The notes: generated by a model from the letters alone, not told the origin. Shown: positions 34,401 through 46,741, counted from the stretch's first letter. The stretch: DNA of 64,000 nt from Mytilinidion resinicola (GCF_010093595.1 NW_022985437.1:193484-257483); one strand, 5' to 3'. Numbers and translations are program-made.

Positions 34401-34704
34401 CCTGCGCCCACCACATTCCTTCTCGGTCGCGGGCAGCTCGATCACAGATCTGGGCTAATGCGAGCAGCACTCCCGCAGCCCAACACGACTTTTTCCTCTT
34501 CACACTGTCCAGGCCTGCGAACACTCCTGCTCGAACTATGCTCAGAATCCACACCAAGGTCCATGATATGCTCGTTATAAGGAGGGAGTGTCGTTCTGGC
34601 GTGTTGACGGCGGTGGACACGCTTGCGGCGAGGAGGATGAAGGGGAGGAACAGATGCGCGTGCTGAGCAACATTTTGGAGCACTGTTGTCGCGGCCGGGT
34701 GCAT
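31487..34704 (-). CDS. GT90 (CAP10-like) glycosyltransferase with multi-pass N-terminal membrane region
   Basis: Four exons (34704-34402, 34351-33740, 33529-31608, 31541-31487) give 963 aa. Residues 1-305 are a string of hydrophobic helices (HLFLPFILLAASVSTAV; SISWTLVWILSIVRAGVFAG; QAFLPGVVYFLLETDLWTKT; LIFVITVTAAIVL). More follow near residues 335-352 and 370-387. The catalytic part carries CAP10/GT90 motifs: SLYWRGSTTGG near residue 746 and HLLDMDGNAFSGRFYAFLKS near 830. The last exon adds the family-typical end, LEYGRLIDDDR, revealed only after removing the 66-nt intron 31542-31607. GT90 enzymes add xylose or glucose in the Golgi; cryptococcal Cap10 is needed for capsule. The 210-nt intron 33530-33739 might conceal one small exon. 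The acceptor glycan is unknown. Confidence 0.85.
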
Positions 34705-36479
34705 TGGGAGTGAGGGCTATCGGATGTCGAAGCACATGTCCTGGCTGTCCGGTGCATTGGTCGAGGCGTGGAATTGAGTCGTTGCGACAGGAGATGGTGA
34801 TTGGAACCTGATGCGCTAGAAATCCGAGGGGACGCCAAGAAGGCTAGATCTCCCTCCCAACGTCCTTCCATCCCAGTCCTCCCCACAGCATCTCGCCACT
34901 GTTAGGGGCACATAAGCACCTTGATGACACCTTCAATCTGGAAACGGGTTGGCAAGGAGAATTGTCGAAGTAATCAAGACAACGTCATAAAAGCGCCATC
35001 TACCTAACTTTTTCTTGATCTTATCAAGGCGTCATTCAGGGGGCATATATGATACATTAAATCTAGAATTCTGCTATTCATATTACTTTCCTTTTAGCTG
35101 TCTGACAATTCGGTAGAGCGCGTCTAGCAGCATCGAGATGAGTCTGTTGGAAGTGTTCGAAGCCTCTAAATTCGTCATCGTGAGAAATCATCATCTCTTT
35201 ACAATGTTGACAAGGTATCGAAGCACCAAGCTGTTACAAGCAAGCTTTCATGATCCATTCTTCCCAATTACTGAGAAGTGCGCTGCGAGTAAATCGAGAG
35301 CATTATTTTTCTTATATATATATTCACTAAAGCTGCGCATTTGCAACAAGTACTCGATTCCCATAGTTCCACACCTTTGCAGGAAGAAGTACAGAAGCCA
35401 CGGGCCGACGCTAGTAATCTACTGAAGGGCGCAGTCAGACGCGACTTACAAGGCTTTACCTACCCTTCCAGCAATCGCGGCCGCAACTATAGGCATAGGT
35501 TACTCGGAAATGTGTTCAAACTGTAAACCCGTGAGCTTTGAATGACCACGAGCACTACGAAGAAACGGAGGAGAGCAAGAGATTATGTCAACGGAAGTGG
35601 TGTTCAGGTTCGAATCCTCAGAAGAGTGTGATGACCGGGGCGGCCACAGAAGGACTGATGGACGATTGGCAAGGAAAATTGGCGCTCTGATGGAGGAACA
35701 GGTAAGTAGTTTCGCGAATCTGTGATACTAGGAGTATGGGAAATCTTGTCAACGAGTATTTGCATTCTCAGGGGAGCTTTTCATATTAATCGCCCGAAAT
35801 AGTCACAGACTAGGGCGAACAGCCATAACCCTTACGAAACAGCAAAGAGCAACATAAGAGCACCGTCATGTTCATACTCATATGTTACTTGCTGTTCAAG
35901 GCGCTTCGATATACTTTTCAAGATCAAAATGACATAAAAATTCTTTGGCTTTGACAGGAAGTGGATCCAGAGGGAGTGGACCTAGTCATTGATACTACTT
36001 GATATAACTGTTTATAGGATGCAGTGTTACTTGAAGCAAGTACCTAGATACTAACAGCTTCTTGATGAAGGTGTCTATTTGGGAAAGTCCGGAGATGTGG
36101 AATAATACCGCAGTACCTAAAGTCCCTCGCGTTACAGAAGGGCCTCTTTGCAGCTATTCGAGATGCAAGTTTTAATCATCCCTTACTGCATCTACGTATA
36201 ATGAAAGTATTGCTGTTTATTGAACATAAAGTCTCCGGGATTGCAGCATGTAAGGGCCGTACTCACGAAAGGTATTGCGGTGACCCATCTCGAACGCCAC
36301 CCAGATCCGAGTTTTCCCAACCCCACATCGCACATCCTGGTACCAAAAAAAACTCTGCAAACTCCACTTGTACAACGTAGAGTAATAGAAATCTACACAT
36401 CACGATGCTTGAGTATCGTTTGGCCCTCCTATCAACCACTTGATATATATATGCACCAATTTTCATGGCCGTCAACTTC
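34705..36479. other. Intergenic, AT-leaning, no gene seen
   Basis: 1.8 kb, increasingly AT-rich to the right. Frames are short. A B-box-like GGTTCGAATCC near 35610 lacks the rest of a tRNA. The 3' half may be decayed repeat DNA next to the tRNA gene, but no terminal repeats are visible. Confidence 0.4.
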
Positions 36480-36579
36480 GCCCGGTTAGCTCAATCGGTA
36501 GAGCGTGAGACTCTTATTCACAGCTCTATTAGCAGCGATTGCAATCTCAAGGTTGCGGGTTCGACCCCCGCATCGGGCT
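36480..36579 (+). tRNA. tRNA-Lys(CTT) with a 27-nt intron
   Basis: The acceptor stem GCCCGGT pairs with ATCGGGC. The D-arm reads GCTCAATCGGTAGAGC. The anticodon stem TGAGA/TCTCA encloses loop CTCTTAA, giving anticodon CTT at 34-36. The T-arm is GCGGGTTCGACCCCCGC. The intron (about 36517-36543) lies directly after position 37, the canonical place for nuclear tRNA introns. The A- and B-box promoters are internal and intact. The discriminator base is T. The CCA end is not encoded. Confidence 0.96.
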
Positions 36580-39500
36580 CAATTCCCGATGAAATCAACT
36601 CATCATAAATTTTTTTTTGGCGTTTTCGGACGTTTGGTGGGCGCATTCACTTCACCACTACTTCAGATGCTATCAGTGTTTGACTATTTCTTGTTGCCAG
36701 GAAGAAGCTTTGATGCATAAAGAATATATCACGAGCTACGATATAACTTAATTAAGTGTCATGTGTGGGCAGTTTTCCTTTTTGCGATCTGGTGGTTCAG
36801 TGGACACGTGAGAAGACCTTCAGTGCTGAGGCTATCCAGAGTCGAGGCATTCCTAGCGCATTCGCATGCACCTTTCTCAAGCGAGGAACTTTGCGAGTGA
36901 AGATCACGATCTACATGTTAGTTTGACGACATCGGTTCGTTGCCTGATCAAGTGTATTCTTCGTAACGAGGTCGCTTGAAGTTCACCGTTCAATCCTGTA
37001 TTTCTTTTGGTTTTGCTATCTTAACATCTCAGAGTCATTCCGCCACCATGGCAGGTGCCTGCTGAACAGATACCACCCGCTTCCATCCCGCTTCCTCCAG
37101 TCCTTCGCCTCTTCGACCGGGTGGTGGTGTGCTGTTTTGTGTCAAATTGCGAATATTCCTTTCTCACCACGCAGCCAGTCAGACCACCGGATTAATATAT
37201 CGCTCTCTAAATTCGTAAGTGCGTCTCTCTTAGCCTGCCACATCGTCTCAGAATCAGCCTTACCTACCGTCCGCGCTGATCATTGTTGCTTTTCCACGTT
37301 GAAACGGCTCAAACGCGCGTGGGGGGAGGAAGTGTTCTCCGCCAGACTTTTCTAGAAACGGGAACAAGATGGGGGTTCAAGTGGGATGATGACAAGCGCC
37401 ACCCCATCCTGCGTTCACCGATGCTGCCCATTGAGGGCTTAACTTCCCTTCCCTCCTTCCCATCGCGGATCCTCTCAAGCAGCGTCGTGGCCTGTCGCCC
37501 GCGATAGAAGCGCTGTATCACCTTCACGGGCGCAGCTGAGATGAGAAGCTGTGTGTGCCGTCTGGCGGGCTTCCCCGGGGCAGGGATTGGCCTGAGTGCC
37601 AGGCTCAATGCAACTTTGTCACCTGGAGGGATTCGCATGGGTCCCGTTCGCCGGCAACGTCAGATTTGACGTTGCAGCAGCAAAGTCCAAGCGGCTGCAA
37701 GGAGCGTCGAAAAGCGTTGTTCCTGCATGGCGTCTGTTGGTCTGCCCCTTGCGGATGCGGACCCGGGTCCAAAAATTCCGTTGGGACTGCCCTCACCCCA
37801 CAAATGGCAGGCCCGCGTACCTAAATGGCGCATATTGGAGGCTTGATCCCTCTGCTGATCAACTGGCTTCTCGGGTCAGGTCCAAGCAAGGTTGCGCAGA
37901 GGATTGCATTAGCGGTGTGTTTGTCGGGTCCGCTGGACTACCACCGGTGAGCTACCACAAGGTCATCGAGAACTCGGGTCTACAAATCAACGGGCGGGCC
38001 ATGTGCATGGGCTAGGTGACCGTTTACGCTGACGTCCGCAGCGAATCCATGTCCCGCTTCCCTTTATCTTGGATGGATGCACGAATCCGCAGCAGACTCG
38101 AGCGTTGAGATGACGCAGTCTGCCGAAGGGTAGCATTTCAAGGACGGGAAGCAGTTCACAGCATGCCTCTTGCTGTGATGCTGGGTCAACCATGGGATGA
38201 GAGGATGATAGCCGTAGGTGGTACAATGAACGAAGCCTGGTCCTCGGGCCGAGCGATACCGTGAAATATCCGGCATCGCAGGCACTGTGTCTCCAAGGCT
38301 TCGTAAACAGATAGGCTTGGCAAATTAATTTGATACTAAGATAAGTAGTTCGGTGCACTTCAGAGCCAGCCAAGCGAAAAATGATGTAAAGGAAGCAGAC
38401 TCTGTCCCAATTCACAGTGTGGAGTTACAAATATTCCAGTACCCTGTTGATAGAGTGGAGCACCCGTGGAGGCTTCTTCCGGCTATTATACTTGACGTCG
38501 TTTGGTGACGGTGCAACATCAAGGAAGAGCTTAGAGGATGATAATCTTGGCGATCTCATCCAAACCCGACATCCTCACACGACGGCGCCAAAAACACAGA
38601 TGTAGATCGCTGAGACAGGCAGAACTTCACTAGAACAGCGGCCAGGCTTGTGAGAGAAGCCAGACGAAAGCCGTGGCGGCAGTGGAACGTTTTCACGATG
38701 CAGCTGGGCAACCTCTTGCGGCGCGTTTGACCAGCCGAATCGTCGACAACAGCCGCAAACGGAACGCGAGAGAGGTCACAGAACTTGTACGCTGCTCACG
38801 GGACCGATCAGGCAAGGCGTGGTCTAATTAGGCCGCGTGGAACACGGCTGGGGCTATTCCTGCGAGCCCACGTTACGCCGCCGTCCCAGCAAACCCCCTT
38901 TCTGCAACCTGCACGACGAGACTCCACTGCCATTTGTCCTCCACGTGTAAGCCCTGCCTCGCTTCCGCTCCATTGGTTTTACTGCAGACGCCTGTTTAGG
39001 GCGCCGTACCGGTCTCCCCGCAGCCTTGAATGTGGAGATGGCCCATAACACGGCAGTATAAACTAGCACAGCGACCCGGCTGCAGGTCGCACCGCATGTG
39101 CAGAGTGCCAGCCCGGCCTATACTGCGATGGAAGGCCTGACTTAGTACGGCGCCGAGCTCCCTCACTCCATTACCCTTGCCGCGACGCGGACACGGAGCC
39201 GTCTGGGGGAGGTGGCAGACACTGGCGGACGGCTGCGAAACAGCCATTAATGGTATCGTTATTGTGCGGTCGCGACGCAATATGGGCATGGTGACCACAC
39301 GGAGAGCCGCCTTCAGAGGACATGTCTTACTGTCCTTCTGTCCGGCCCCTGTCAGGATCTCAGCTGAAGGGTGCGAGTCGATCGTGGCATGTCGAAAGGG
39401 CCTAAATTGGTGCCCGCTTTTAGTCGATGCTGCCGCTCTGTGAGAGTCAGCGAGGCTGCCGCACACTCATCCCTTTTCTTTACCTATGCTTTCACATTGG

Positions 39501-41464
39501 GCAGTGCGGCAACAATGTGACACATCACCGCGAAGCCCGGAGGCTGCGTGTCCGGCTTGCTTGCCAGCGCATTCGCCTGCAATGTCATATTAGGATCCGA
39601 GCCCTGATTCAACGTCTCGGACATGCGAGAGTCCACCCAGGGCCCTGCCAGCCGCGGACGGGCAGAGAATACGCTTCACGCATCCTGCTACATCTGCTTC
39701 TGGTGCCACGGCGGAACGCTAGATGGACATCCCGGACCAGGGAATCGCTGGGACGGAAGCATCGCAAGCACTTCCGCCAGCTGTAGTGCAGCGCGGCGCG
39801 GAAGGCTTGCAGGGCCATGCTGATCCAGTGCCCATCCTGTTTCTAAATGCGACATGTTTGAGGTGTAGCGAGAGACTGCTCAGCCAGGTCGTCGGGAGCG
39901 AGCGAAGCGGCAAATGTGACACGGCAACCTGCACGGCAGCTTCACCCTCTCTTTATGACCTGCTGAATGCCACTATGAGCAGTCAGCGACACGGATGCGG
40001 GCCGCATGCAGTCGCGCGTTTGCTCCTCCGTGTTGCGTTAGGCGCACGCAGGGGGGTGGGCGCGGATGCAGGTCCGCAGCCAGCAGGAAGATCAAACGCG
40101 TTTCCAGACTCCTTCCAGAAGGAAATAGTCAAGCGAAGCCATTAACGCGGCGCGAGTAATTCACGGAATTGTGCCGCCGGTGAGCCTCCTGAGCGTGCGA
40201 GAGTCGTCGTGGAGGCCTCAGCGCCGCCGTGCCATCGCCATCGCAACGGGGAATCGGTCTGCGTCCGCCAGCGGTGGCATTACAATAGGGTGCTGGAGCG
40301 CGCGGCGACGACGGAGGACGTCGATGCGACGGGCAAAGGCCGCGGGTCGGCACAGCGGGACGCAGGCTAGAGTCGTGGGAAGTGAAGATATCCCACGTGG
40401 ATCAGACGGCGTCTGCGCCTATCAAGTGCTGGGGGCGCGCACGCCGGGGGGCGCTGGCTGAGAGACAAAAGAAACGGGGGCGTCGTTGAGATAGATCCGC
40501 CAAAAGCAAAAGCGCCTGACTCCGTCCCCGAGGGTTGGGACGATGGAGCTTACCAGGCAGCTGGAGTGGGCCCGACGGGGAAGGCATCCGCAGGCTGGAG
40601 GCGCTTCCCTGGCCCTTCTGGCGAGTCAAACAGGGCGGATTGCGGCCTGGGGAGGCCGCGCAGGAGGCGCAGGAGACGCAGGAGACGCAGGAGACGCAGG
40701 CTCGTCGTCTGGCCACGGCGGCCATTCTCGCGCGGCATCACCGCCGTCAGCGGCCTCCGCAGGCTGCGGCCTGGCGGCGAGCGAGCAGCGCTGGGCGGGC
40801 GCGCTCAGCACGGCAACGTGGAAGCTCGGCCGGGCGCAGCGGGCCATGGAACACGGATTCAGTGGTTCTAGCGCCAGCTGCAGGTACGGCGCTAGCGTGC
40901 AGCGCCGGCAGGGTGTGCAGGGCAACCCTTTCGTTTGGGACGGACGATCCGTGCAGGCAGGCTGCGAGAGTGAGTGTGAAACAGGCCGCCGTCGGTCCCG
41001 GCACGTCATGTAAAATGTTGCCTCTGAAGCACACGGACACTGGCCAAATTTCACCTGTCTCGCCGCTTGGCTCCCCCTTAACGGCCCAGCTCTTACATAT
41101 ATCCCCGCCGCGCCCACGGCAGCTCTCGCATTCCTCCCTATCCACACTCTGCATCTCCCTCTCTCCCTCTCTCCTCCCTGCCCAACACTCTCGCAAGAGG
41201 CTGCCCGGCTGTAGCACTCTCTGCCGCTCACGACCTCGCCTGCCACCGCTCCACCAACACGAGACTTGTGCTGCTCGCTTTGTCACCACAGCCCCAGCTG
41301 TCTGGCCGCTTTCGCCGCTGTCGCGCCTCGCACACAGCTGCCCAGCTCTGCGCACTGCGTCTGTAGCCTGCTCTGACGCGACACCGTCCTCGGTGCTGCT
41401 GTACTCCGTGAGTCACATCGCCGGCTGCATAAGCTGACCGCATCGCGAGCGCTCGACTGACCTC
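36580..41464. other. Almost 5 kb without a supportable gene
   Basis: 36.6-37.1 kb is AT-rich with a T/A-run flank of the tRNA. 37.1-41.4 kb becomes GC-rich with scattered frames on both strands, all under 160 codons except one at 40535-41437 that overlaps several others and encodes low-complexity Arg/Ala/Ser sequence. A 9-bp tandem tract (ggagacgca) lies at 40659-40700. It is probably a long regulatory region upstream of the transcription unit at 41.5 kb, or decayed DNA. Confidence 0.45.
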
Positions 41465-41470
41465 TATAAA
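41465..41470 (+). promoter_or_regulatory. TATA box
   Basis: TATAAA in cctcTATAAAggacc, followed 62 bp downstream by the first ATG (41532). It is the best-formed core promoter motif in this part of the window. Confidence 0.5.
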
Positions 41471-41531
41471 GGACCTCGCGCCCACGCTCTTCGCTACCGC
41501 TATGATACTCCGGGCAACCGTCTCTCTCAAC

Positions 41532-41600
41532 ATGGGTCGCGGTGCTTACGATACCACGGGCACGCCCAAGCCGCCGCCGCCGCCGCCGAAGCGACGATAG
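41532..41600 (+). other. Upstream open reading frame with poly-Pro run
   Basis: A 22-codon frame reads MGRGAYDTTG, then TPKPPPPPPKRR and stop; a GCC-repeat gives the proline run. It ends 37 bp before the ATG of the next small frame. A poly-Pro stretch near the stop can slow ribosomes, so it may act as a regulatory uORF. Whether it is translated is unknown. Confidence 0.35.
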
Positions 41601-41637
41601 CCACTTCTCGCACCCTCAACGACCGCCCACGGTGGCC

Positions 41638-41916
41638 ATGGTTGCTTTTTCCCGTGACGACGCCCCTCGCCTCCAGCCGACACGCTCGCCATCGCCAGAG
41701 TACCACGGCCTTCGCCCGGTGTCCGTCGAGCAGAGGGATGGAATTTCTTGCCATGTAAGTAGCAGGCCGGCACGCCGCACCTTGCATGCGTCAGCGCCCT
41801 GACTGATTATTCGGCAGCCCCCGTGCGCCCGGCTCTCTCACCACCACCTCGCCCGTTCGCATCCTACGCACCTTCCGCATATTCACCTCGGCTGTTCTCC
41901 CGATTACGCTTTTTAA
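41638..41916 (+). CDS. Possible small protein, 71 aa, two exons
   Basis: The ATG sits in an excellent context (gtggccATGg). Exon 41638-41754 encodes MVAFSRDDAPRLQPTRSPSP and a charged remainder. An intron of 63 nt (GTAAGT donor, CTGAC branch site, CGGCAG acceptor) joins it in frame to 41818-41916, which is His/Pro-rich and stops at 41914. The TATA box and uORF upstream fit a real transcription unit. There is no recognisable domain. It could instead be the first coding exon of a longer differently spliced transcript, or part of a leader for ARPC5. Confidence 0.35.
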
Positions 41917-42834
41917 TATCGAGCGACTCTTTATTAATCTCGGCGCGCCTAATACCCGTCAGCGTTCACGAGCGACCATCTGCGACTTTCTCTTGCACAT
42001 CCCGGCTTTGCTTACGGCTCAACATCTGGCATATCGACACCCCTGTATCACTAGTTTGCTCAGCGACGTTTCTCCTTGCCTCCATCAGCACCTTTAGCGA
42101 CACCTTTCCTTGCGGCTCAAAAAATTTCATTGCGGCGTTTTAGACAGGACGGCTCAGGCACAGGGATACCAAAAAATCGGATTGTTTCTTTTCTTTTTGC
42201 AAGCATTGGGTAGACTTCCATGGCCTGCGGCTCGCGCTGCACTGGGGCATGGATCACTTGTACTATATAGCTCGGCAGCTGTCGACGAGGTTGGTGGGTG
42301 CCACTGGCGCACCCAGACATGGCTCGTCGGGCGGCCATTCGACTGAGCGGTGACGGGATTGACGCTCTGACGTTTTCGGAGCTGGAGGTGCCTGGTCGGG
42401 CCTGTGTATCGTTAGACATTGCTGGGGCTGCAAAATAGACTACCTTAATCACAATCAGATTTCACATTCTCCAAACATTCTATTGGCCCAAATCGGGGAA
42501 TGCTCTCCCGCTGTGGCGGGCTGTGGTACATGGCGTCGCGGATCAGTGCCGAAGGCGTTACGATAGGCTGCAATGCGCATCTGCACTCTGCAGCCCCCTC
42601 CCCATCTACTGTCTTTCCGCTGAAGGGAGTGGTCTCCCTTGCTGCGCCACTTAAGCGTCCGCATTCTCTCCTGCCGGAGCCTTGGCGTGGAGGGAGAAAC
42701 CCCCACCTCAAGCAGGTGAGCAGCACCTCACTTCCACCATCACCCAACGCCCGCGGACAGCCACCGATCGCTCCCTGCCGCCCAGTTCTGATTGTCCGTC
42801 CTTGCCTCGCACCAATATAGTGGACGCCGCCACC
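41917..42834. other. Intergenic upstream of ARPC5, no gene seen
   Basis: About 0.9 kb with short frames only. It should contain the ARPC5 promoter. Confidence 0.4.
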
Positions 42835-44001
42835 ATGGCTGCTGTCAATTGGCGCACTATCAATATCGACGCCCTCGACCCCGACTCCCCCGCCAACTTC
42901 GACCTCACCTCGCTCGCGCCCGCTGTTGCGCCCGTCTCGACAGCCGATGTGCAGAGTCTCGCGGGGCACATCCGGCAGCTGCTGCGGGGCGGCGACAGCG
43001 AGGGCGCGCTGAGGGGAGCGCTGGAGAACCCGCCGTACGGTGCTGATGAGAGGGGCAAGGTGTGTACTCCGTCGCCATTCCACCCCAGCCCATAGCAGCG
43101 GGCGGACTGTGGGATGTCTGATGTCTTTGGGACTGTGCCCTCGTGAATACGACTGCTACTGGGCCTCTGGGAGCAGAAGGGGCGCCAGCAGCGTGGGCAT
43201 GCGCAGGCACAGAAACACGCACACAGAGTACAGGGCTGACTGACGGTTTCACCGGACCAATAGGACGTCCACCTAGCCACCATTATCGAGATCCTCCAGT
43301 CCATCAGGCAGTCGGAGATGTCACCAATCCTCAGTCGTATATACCAGTCAGATGGTGGAACGGAGGCGTTGGATGTCCTGATGAAATATGTGTACGCGCT
43401 CCCCGTTCTGCACACTTGGACAGATCTCTCGTGATCCTGCTCTCCATACCGCCATTCGGGCCCAAGCAGCTGTCCGCAGTGTTTCGTATCCCGCGTTGGA
43501 CAAGTCGCTTGATATCACTCAACTTGGTAGAGCTGACGCTTGGTTGCTCTCACAGGTACAAAGGCATGGGACATTCGAGCTCGGCAACCGCAACGAAGCA
43601 AATCACACCCCAGGCGACCGGCTTTTCACAAGTCCACGGGCGCGGCGGCAGCGAGGGAGGTGGGCAGGCAATGAGCGTGCTGCTAAGCTGGCACGAGAAG
43701 GTACGCTATACGTTACTCTCTTCACCCGTTTCCTCAGCTCTCGAGTCACCGGAACGTGCTCGTCTATTGCTAGCGTCATCCATCAGATAATTCGCGAGAT
43801 GTGTCGCGAGTATTTTCGTCTTAATTTTCTTTTTTGTCGTCATTCGCTGCCCCTAAATCCCCGTCTCCCCAATCACACTCCGAAGTCTCCGTCTGCTTCC
43901 CACATTGGTCCAAGCTAACACATCACCTGCCACCCCAGCTCGTAGAAATCGCAGGCCCAGGCTGCATCGTAAGGACAATGTCAGACAGACGGGTAGTTTG
44001 A
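42835..44001 (+). CDS. arc15: Arp2/3 complex subunit 5 (p16-Arc)
   Basis: Exons 42835-43059, 43264-43391, 43556-43700 and 43939-44001 give 186 aa. The start is in a perfect context (gccgccaccATGG). Conserved blocks: MAAVNWRTINIDALDPDSP, the helix DVHLATIIEILQSIRQSEM, ALDVLMKYVYKGM, and the C-terminal SVLLSWHEKLVEIAGPGCIV then RTMSDRRVV. This is the smallest structural subunit of the Arp2/3 complex, which nucleates branched actin at cortical patches for endocytosis and polarity. Introns are 204, 164 and 238 nt, long for this window. The Ser/Thr/Gly-rich insert in exon 3 is typical of fungal versions. Confidence 0.94.
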
Positions 44002-45884
44002 ATACGCGCCCAGCAGCGCTCAACAAGCATGACTCACGATCAGAAAGCGTTATTGGGCTTTGGACACTCAGCAGAGGGCAGTTTCACGTCACCCGCTAGC
44101 CCGGCGACAGGCAGCAGAAACAAAAGGGAAGCACGAAGGGAAACGGAGCTCAAGAAAGCCGTCTGGGCCGTTACGTAGGCAAATGCACATGCTCGCCGTC
44201 ATTACCTCGTCCTCCCCGTCGGACACTTGAGAAGATTTCGGCGACTCGCCCTGATCGTCCGTCGATATTTTCACGTGTTGAGCCATCCATGCATGCACCA
44301 TGCCCATGCCCAAGCCCAAGCCCAAGCCCAAGCCCAAGCCCAAAATACAACCCCCCCTGCTCGCTTCTTTCAGCCTCAAACCCGCACGCCACTAGGCGCG
44401 TGCGTGCATGCATGCTTCGGAGCTGCTTCCATGCGCAAAAGCTGGCCCCGTCGTCGCATTTGGCGATTCAGAGAGTCCTACTAAAGGCGGAGCTCCCCCC
44501 GATCCCTACCTCTAGCAAACTCAGAAAGTAAATGTACTCGCCCGGCAAGCAAGCAGCAGCAGCAGCCTTCGTTGAATAGCAGGCATCGGAACAAACAGCC
44601 GCGCAACTCCACCAGCTCAGCCAGCCTCATCATCACATCACCATCAGCCAAATATGTAGTAGTGCGCTCGCGCAAGTCCACGCGGCAGAACGTGACTTAC
44701 TTACCCTCCCTTCTGTTGCTGTGCCTCGGGATACGTACTGTGATTTAGCGCAGTCAGCTAAATTTGACTATATTTTTTTTGGGGGGGGCGCAGGCCGTTT
44801 TGTCTCTGCGACGAGAAGTTTTGCATTTACCCCGAAATGGCCGATTCGTGGAGTGATTACTGGCAGGATTTGTTGGTTGGGTTAGGTTGGGGGCAGGGAT
44901 TGGGGGTTAAAAGCAGCGTTGAGAGAAATCCCGGGAGCCGGGCCCGTGTTTGGTAAAAGGGCTTCGGAGGTCTTGATGGGGTTCACGAGGCTGCCTTTTT
45001 TTTTTGGTTGGCATGGTGCGCGCAAGCAAGATGGTCGTGTGTGTTGCGATTCTTGCTACTCTCACATAACAGCGCCGAGTTAAGGACCTCAAAGATAATG
45101 AAATTGTTTTCTCTCTCGCCCGCGCGGGCAGTTTGACCATCCTTCCTGCCTCCGTTTTTTTCTTGTCAGCAACACCCGTGCTCCCACTCCACTCCCACTT
45201 CTAACCCTGCCCTACAAGTATGTAGCCGTGCCCCGTCGCCCCGGCAGTCCCAATGCTACAGTACGTCTCTTTCTCCACTTTCGTATCTATCGACCAAGCG
45301 CATCCGAAGCTGGTTTACAAGGAAGAAGATGAATAAAGCTAGTCGATCTCGGGGGCCGGTCGGATCGCAAGACCAGTTGGTTTAGGATAAGGGATCCGGT
45401 TTCCCCGAAAAAGAGAATGGACGTGCGATCTGGGTATTCGAGAATTTTGTAATTAGACCGGCAGGTACTGAGGGTGGGAGGATAGCTGAAGAGCTGGGAA
45501 TTGAGCTGCGTGCGCTTCGAATGCTCGAGGATGTGACGTTCGTCCAGAATTGGAGGAGGAAGGTGTGCACGGCTTACGTGCTCGAGGATTTGGCATCGTA
45601 TTGGGGAAAAAACCGAAAGTGCTGGAGGGAATTTCCGACGGCGGCAAGCGGAAATATCGAAAGCCGTGACTTCTTCGTATGGAGTCCCGGTTACGGTTCT
45701 ACAGGAGGCTGTATAGACTCATTCGACGTCGTCCCGAGGCGGCCTTGCCAGTTCACGGGCTGTTCAAACCCATTTCGTCCAAATCATTCATATCGCATCG
45801 GGCAATTCAGACAGTGTTAGGCAAGTGTAGACAGCCCTTTTTTTTCCCATTACAGCATCATCAAACTAAAAGACTATCCCTGAC
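44002..45884. other. Intergenic with simple repeats, no gene seen
   Basis: 1.9 kb. It contains a (CCCAAG)n hexamer tract of about six units at 44303-44344, a G-run near 44781-44788 and T-runs near 44772 and 44997. Frames are short or low-complexity. Confidence 0.45.
44303..44344. repeat. (CCCAAG)n microsatellite
   Basis: Consecutive CCCAAG hexamers preceded by two CCCATG variants. It would encode Pro-Lys or Gln-Ala repeats if translated, but lies in no credible gene. Confidence 0.9.
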
Positions 45885-46741
45885 TTATTCCATCTCAACG
45901 TTCTCGACGTCTTTGGGGGAAGGTTCACCACGAGCGTGGGTTGACTTGGGGCCGAATTTTTCATTGTGAGCGTAGCTCGTCCACAGAAAAACGGTACTAT
46001 GAGCGCGTTAGCAAGGTCCCTGGATGCTGTCTAGGGCAGCTTGGTAAGCTTTCGGAATGTTCAATTACCTTGCCACTGTACCGAGGAATCCAGGCCAGAT
46101 GAACACCACACTCGCAATTGCACGCCCATTCTTGCGGTATTCAAAGGGAGTCAGTCCACGGTTTTTCGCCTCGGCCTTTCCCCGATCCTTATTAGGCCCA
46201 GTTACGCCTACTTCATGCGTCGCAACGATTATCGTCAACGTCAGGGCGGTCGAGAGGGCGAAAATGGAGGCGAGGATGGCACAGATACGCCATGCCAGCT
46301 TGACGGGGCGGGATTCATGTCGTTCGGGCCAGAAGAGATCGAAGAAGAAGCCGGCACCGAATATGGTAGCTACGAAGACGCCAACGAAAATGTTATACGA
46401 GGCCGCGCCGATGAAGTCGTCATTGTGAAGAAAGATGGTGCCTGGATTTCTCGACTCGACATAGTCTTGTTGGTCGATATAGTCTGAAATAAAAAGAGCG
46501 TCAGATATCTGAAAGATTGAGGCACCTCGGAAAGTGGCAGAGGTGCGCGTAGGTGAGGGGGGAGAAGCATACCTGACAATGCAGCTGTGCCGAGGGATTC
46601 CGAGACAACGCAGAAAATCATGGCGATTTGATAGACGATGAACTTCGTTCGCCGCAGGTGATATTCGTTGTTCCACATGTAAGAGCCCTTGAACTTCCAC
46701 CATTGGATCTCACGCAGGTCGAGGCCCCAAATCACAGCCAT
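45885..46741 (-). CDS. Four-helix integral membrane protein, unknown function
   Basis: Exons 46741-46573, 46483-46069 and 45996-45885 give 231 aa. It starts MAVIWGLDLREIQWWKFKGS. Four hydrophobic helices follow: FIVYQIAMIFCVVSESLGTA; YNIFVGVFVATIFGAGFFF; ICAILASIFALSTALTLTII; and SVVFIWPGFLGTVASTVFLW. The C-terminus is short, charged and ends EMEstop. The four-helix layout with short loops recalls MARVEL/claudin-like fungal proteins, but no diagnostic residue proves it. A plasma-membrane or vesicle location is likely. The frame is open upstream to 46822, but the internal ATG starts the conserved-looking part. Introns (89 and 72 nt) keep frame. Confidence 0.75.

Noticed and set aside
35600..35630. 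B-box-like GGTTCGAATCC suggesting a second tRNA
   Set aside because: The T-stem is mismatched and no D-arm, anticodon arm or acceptor stem can be formed around it.
40535..41437. 300-codon plus frame before the TATA box
   Set aside because: It spans a 9-bp tandem tract, is low-complexity, ends at the promoter and has competing frames on the other strand.
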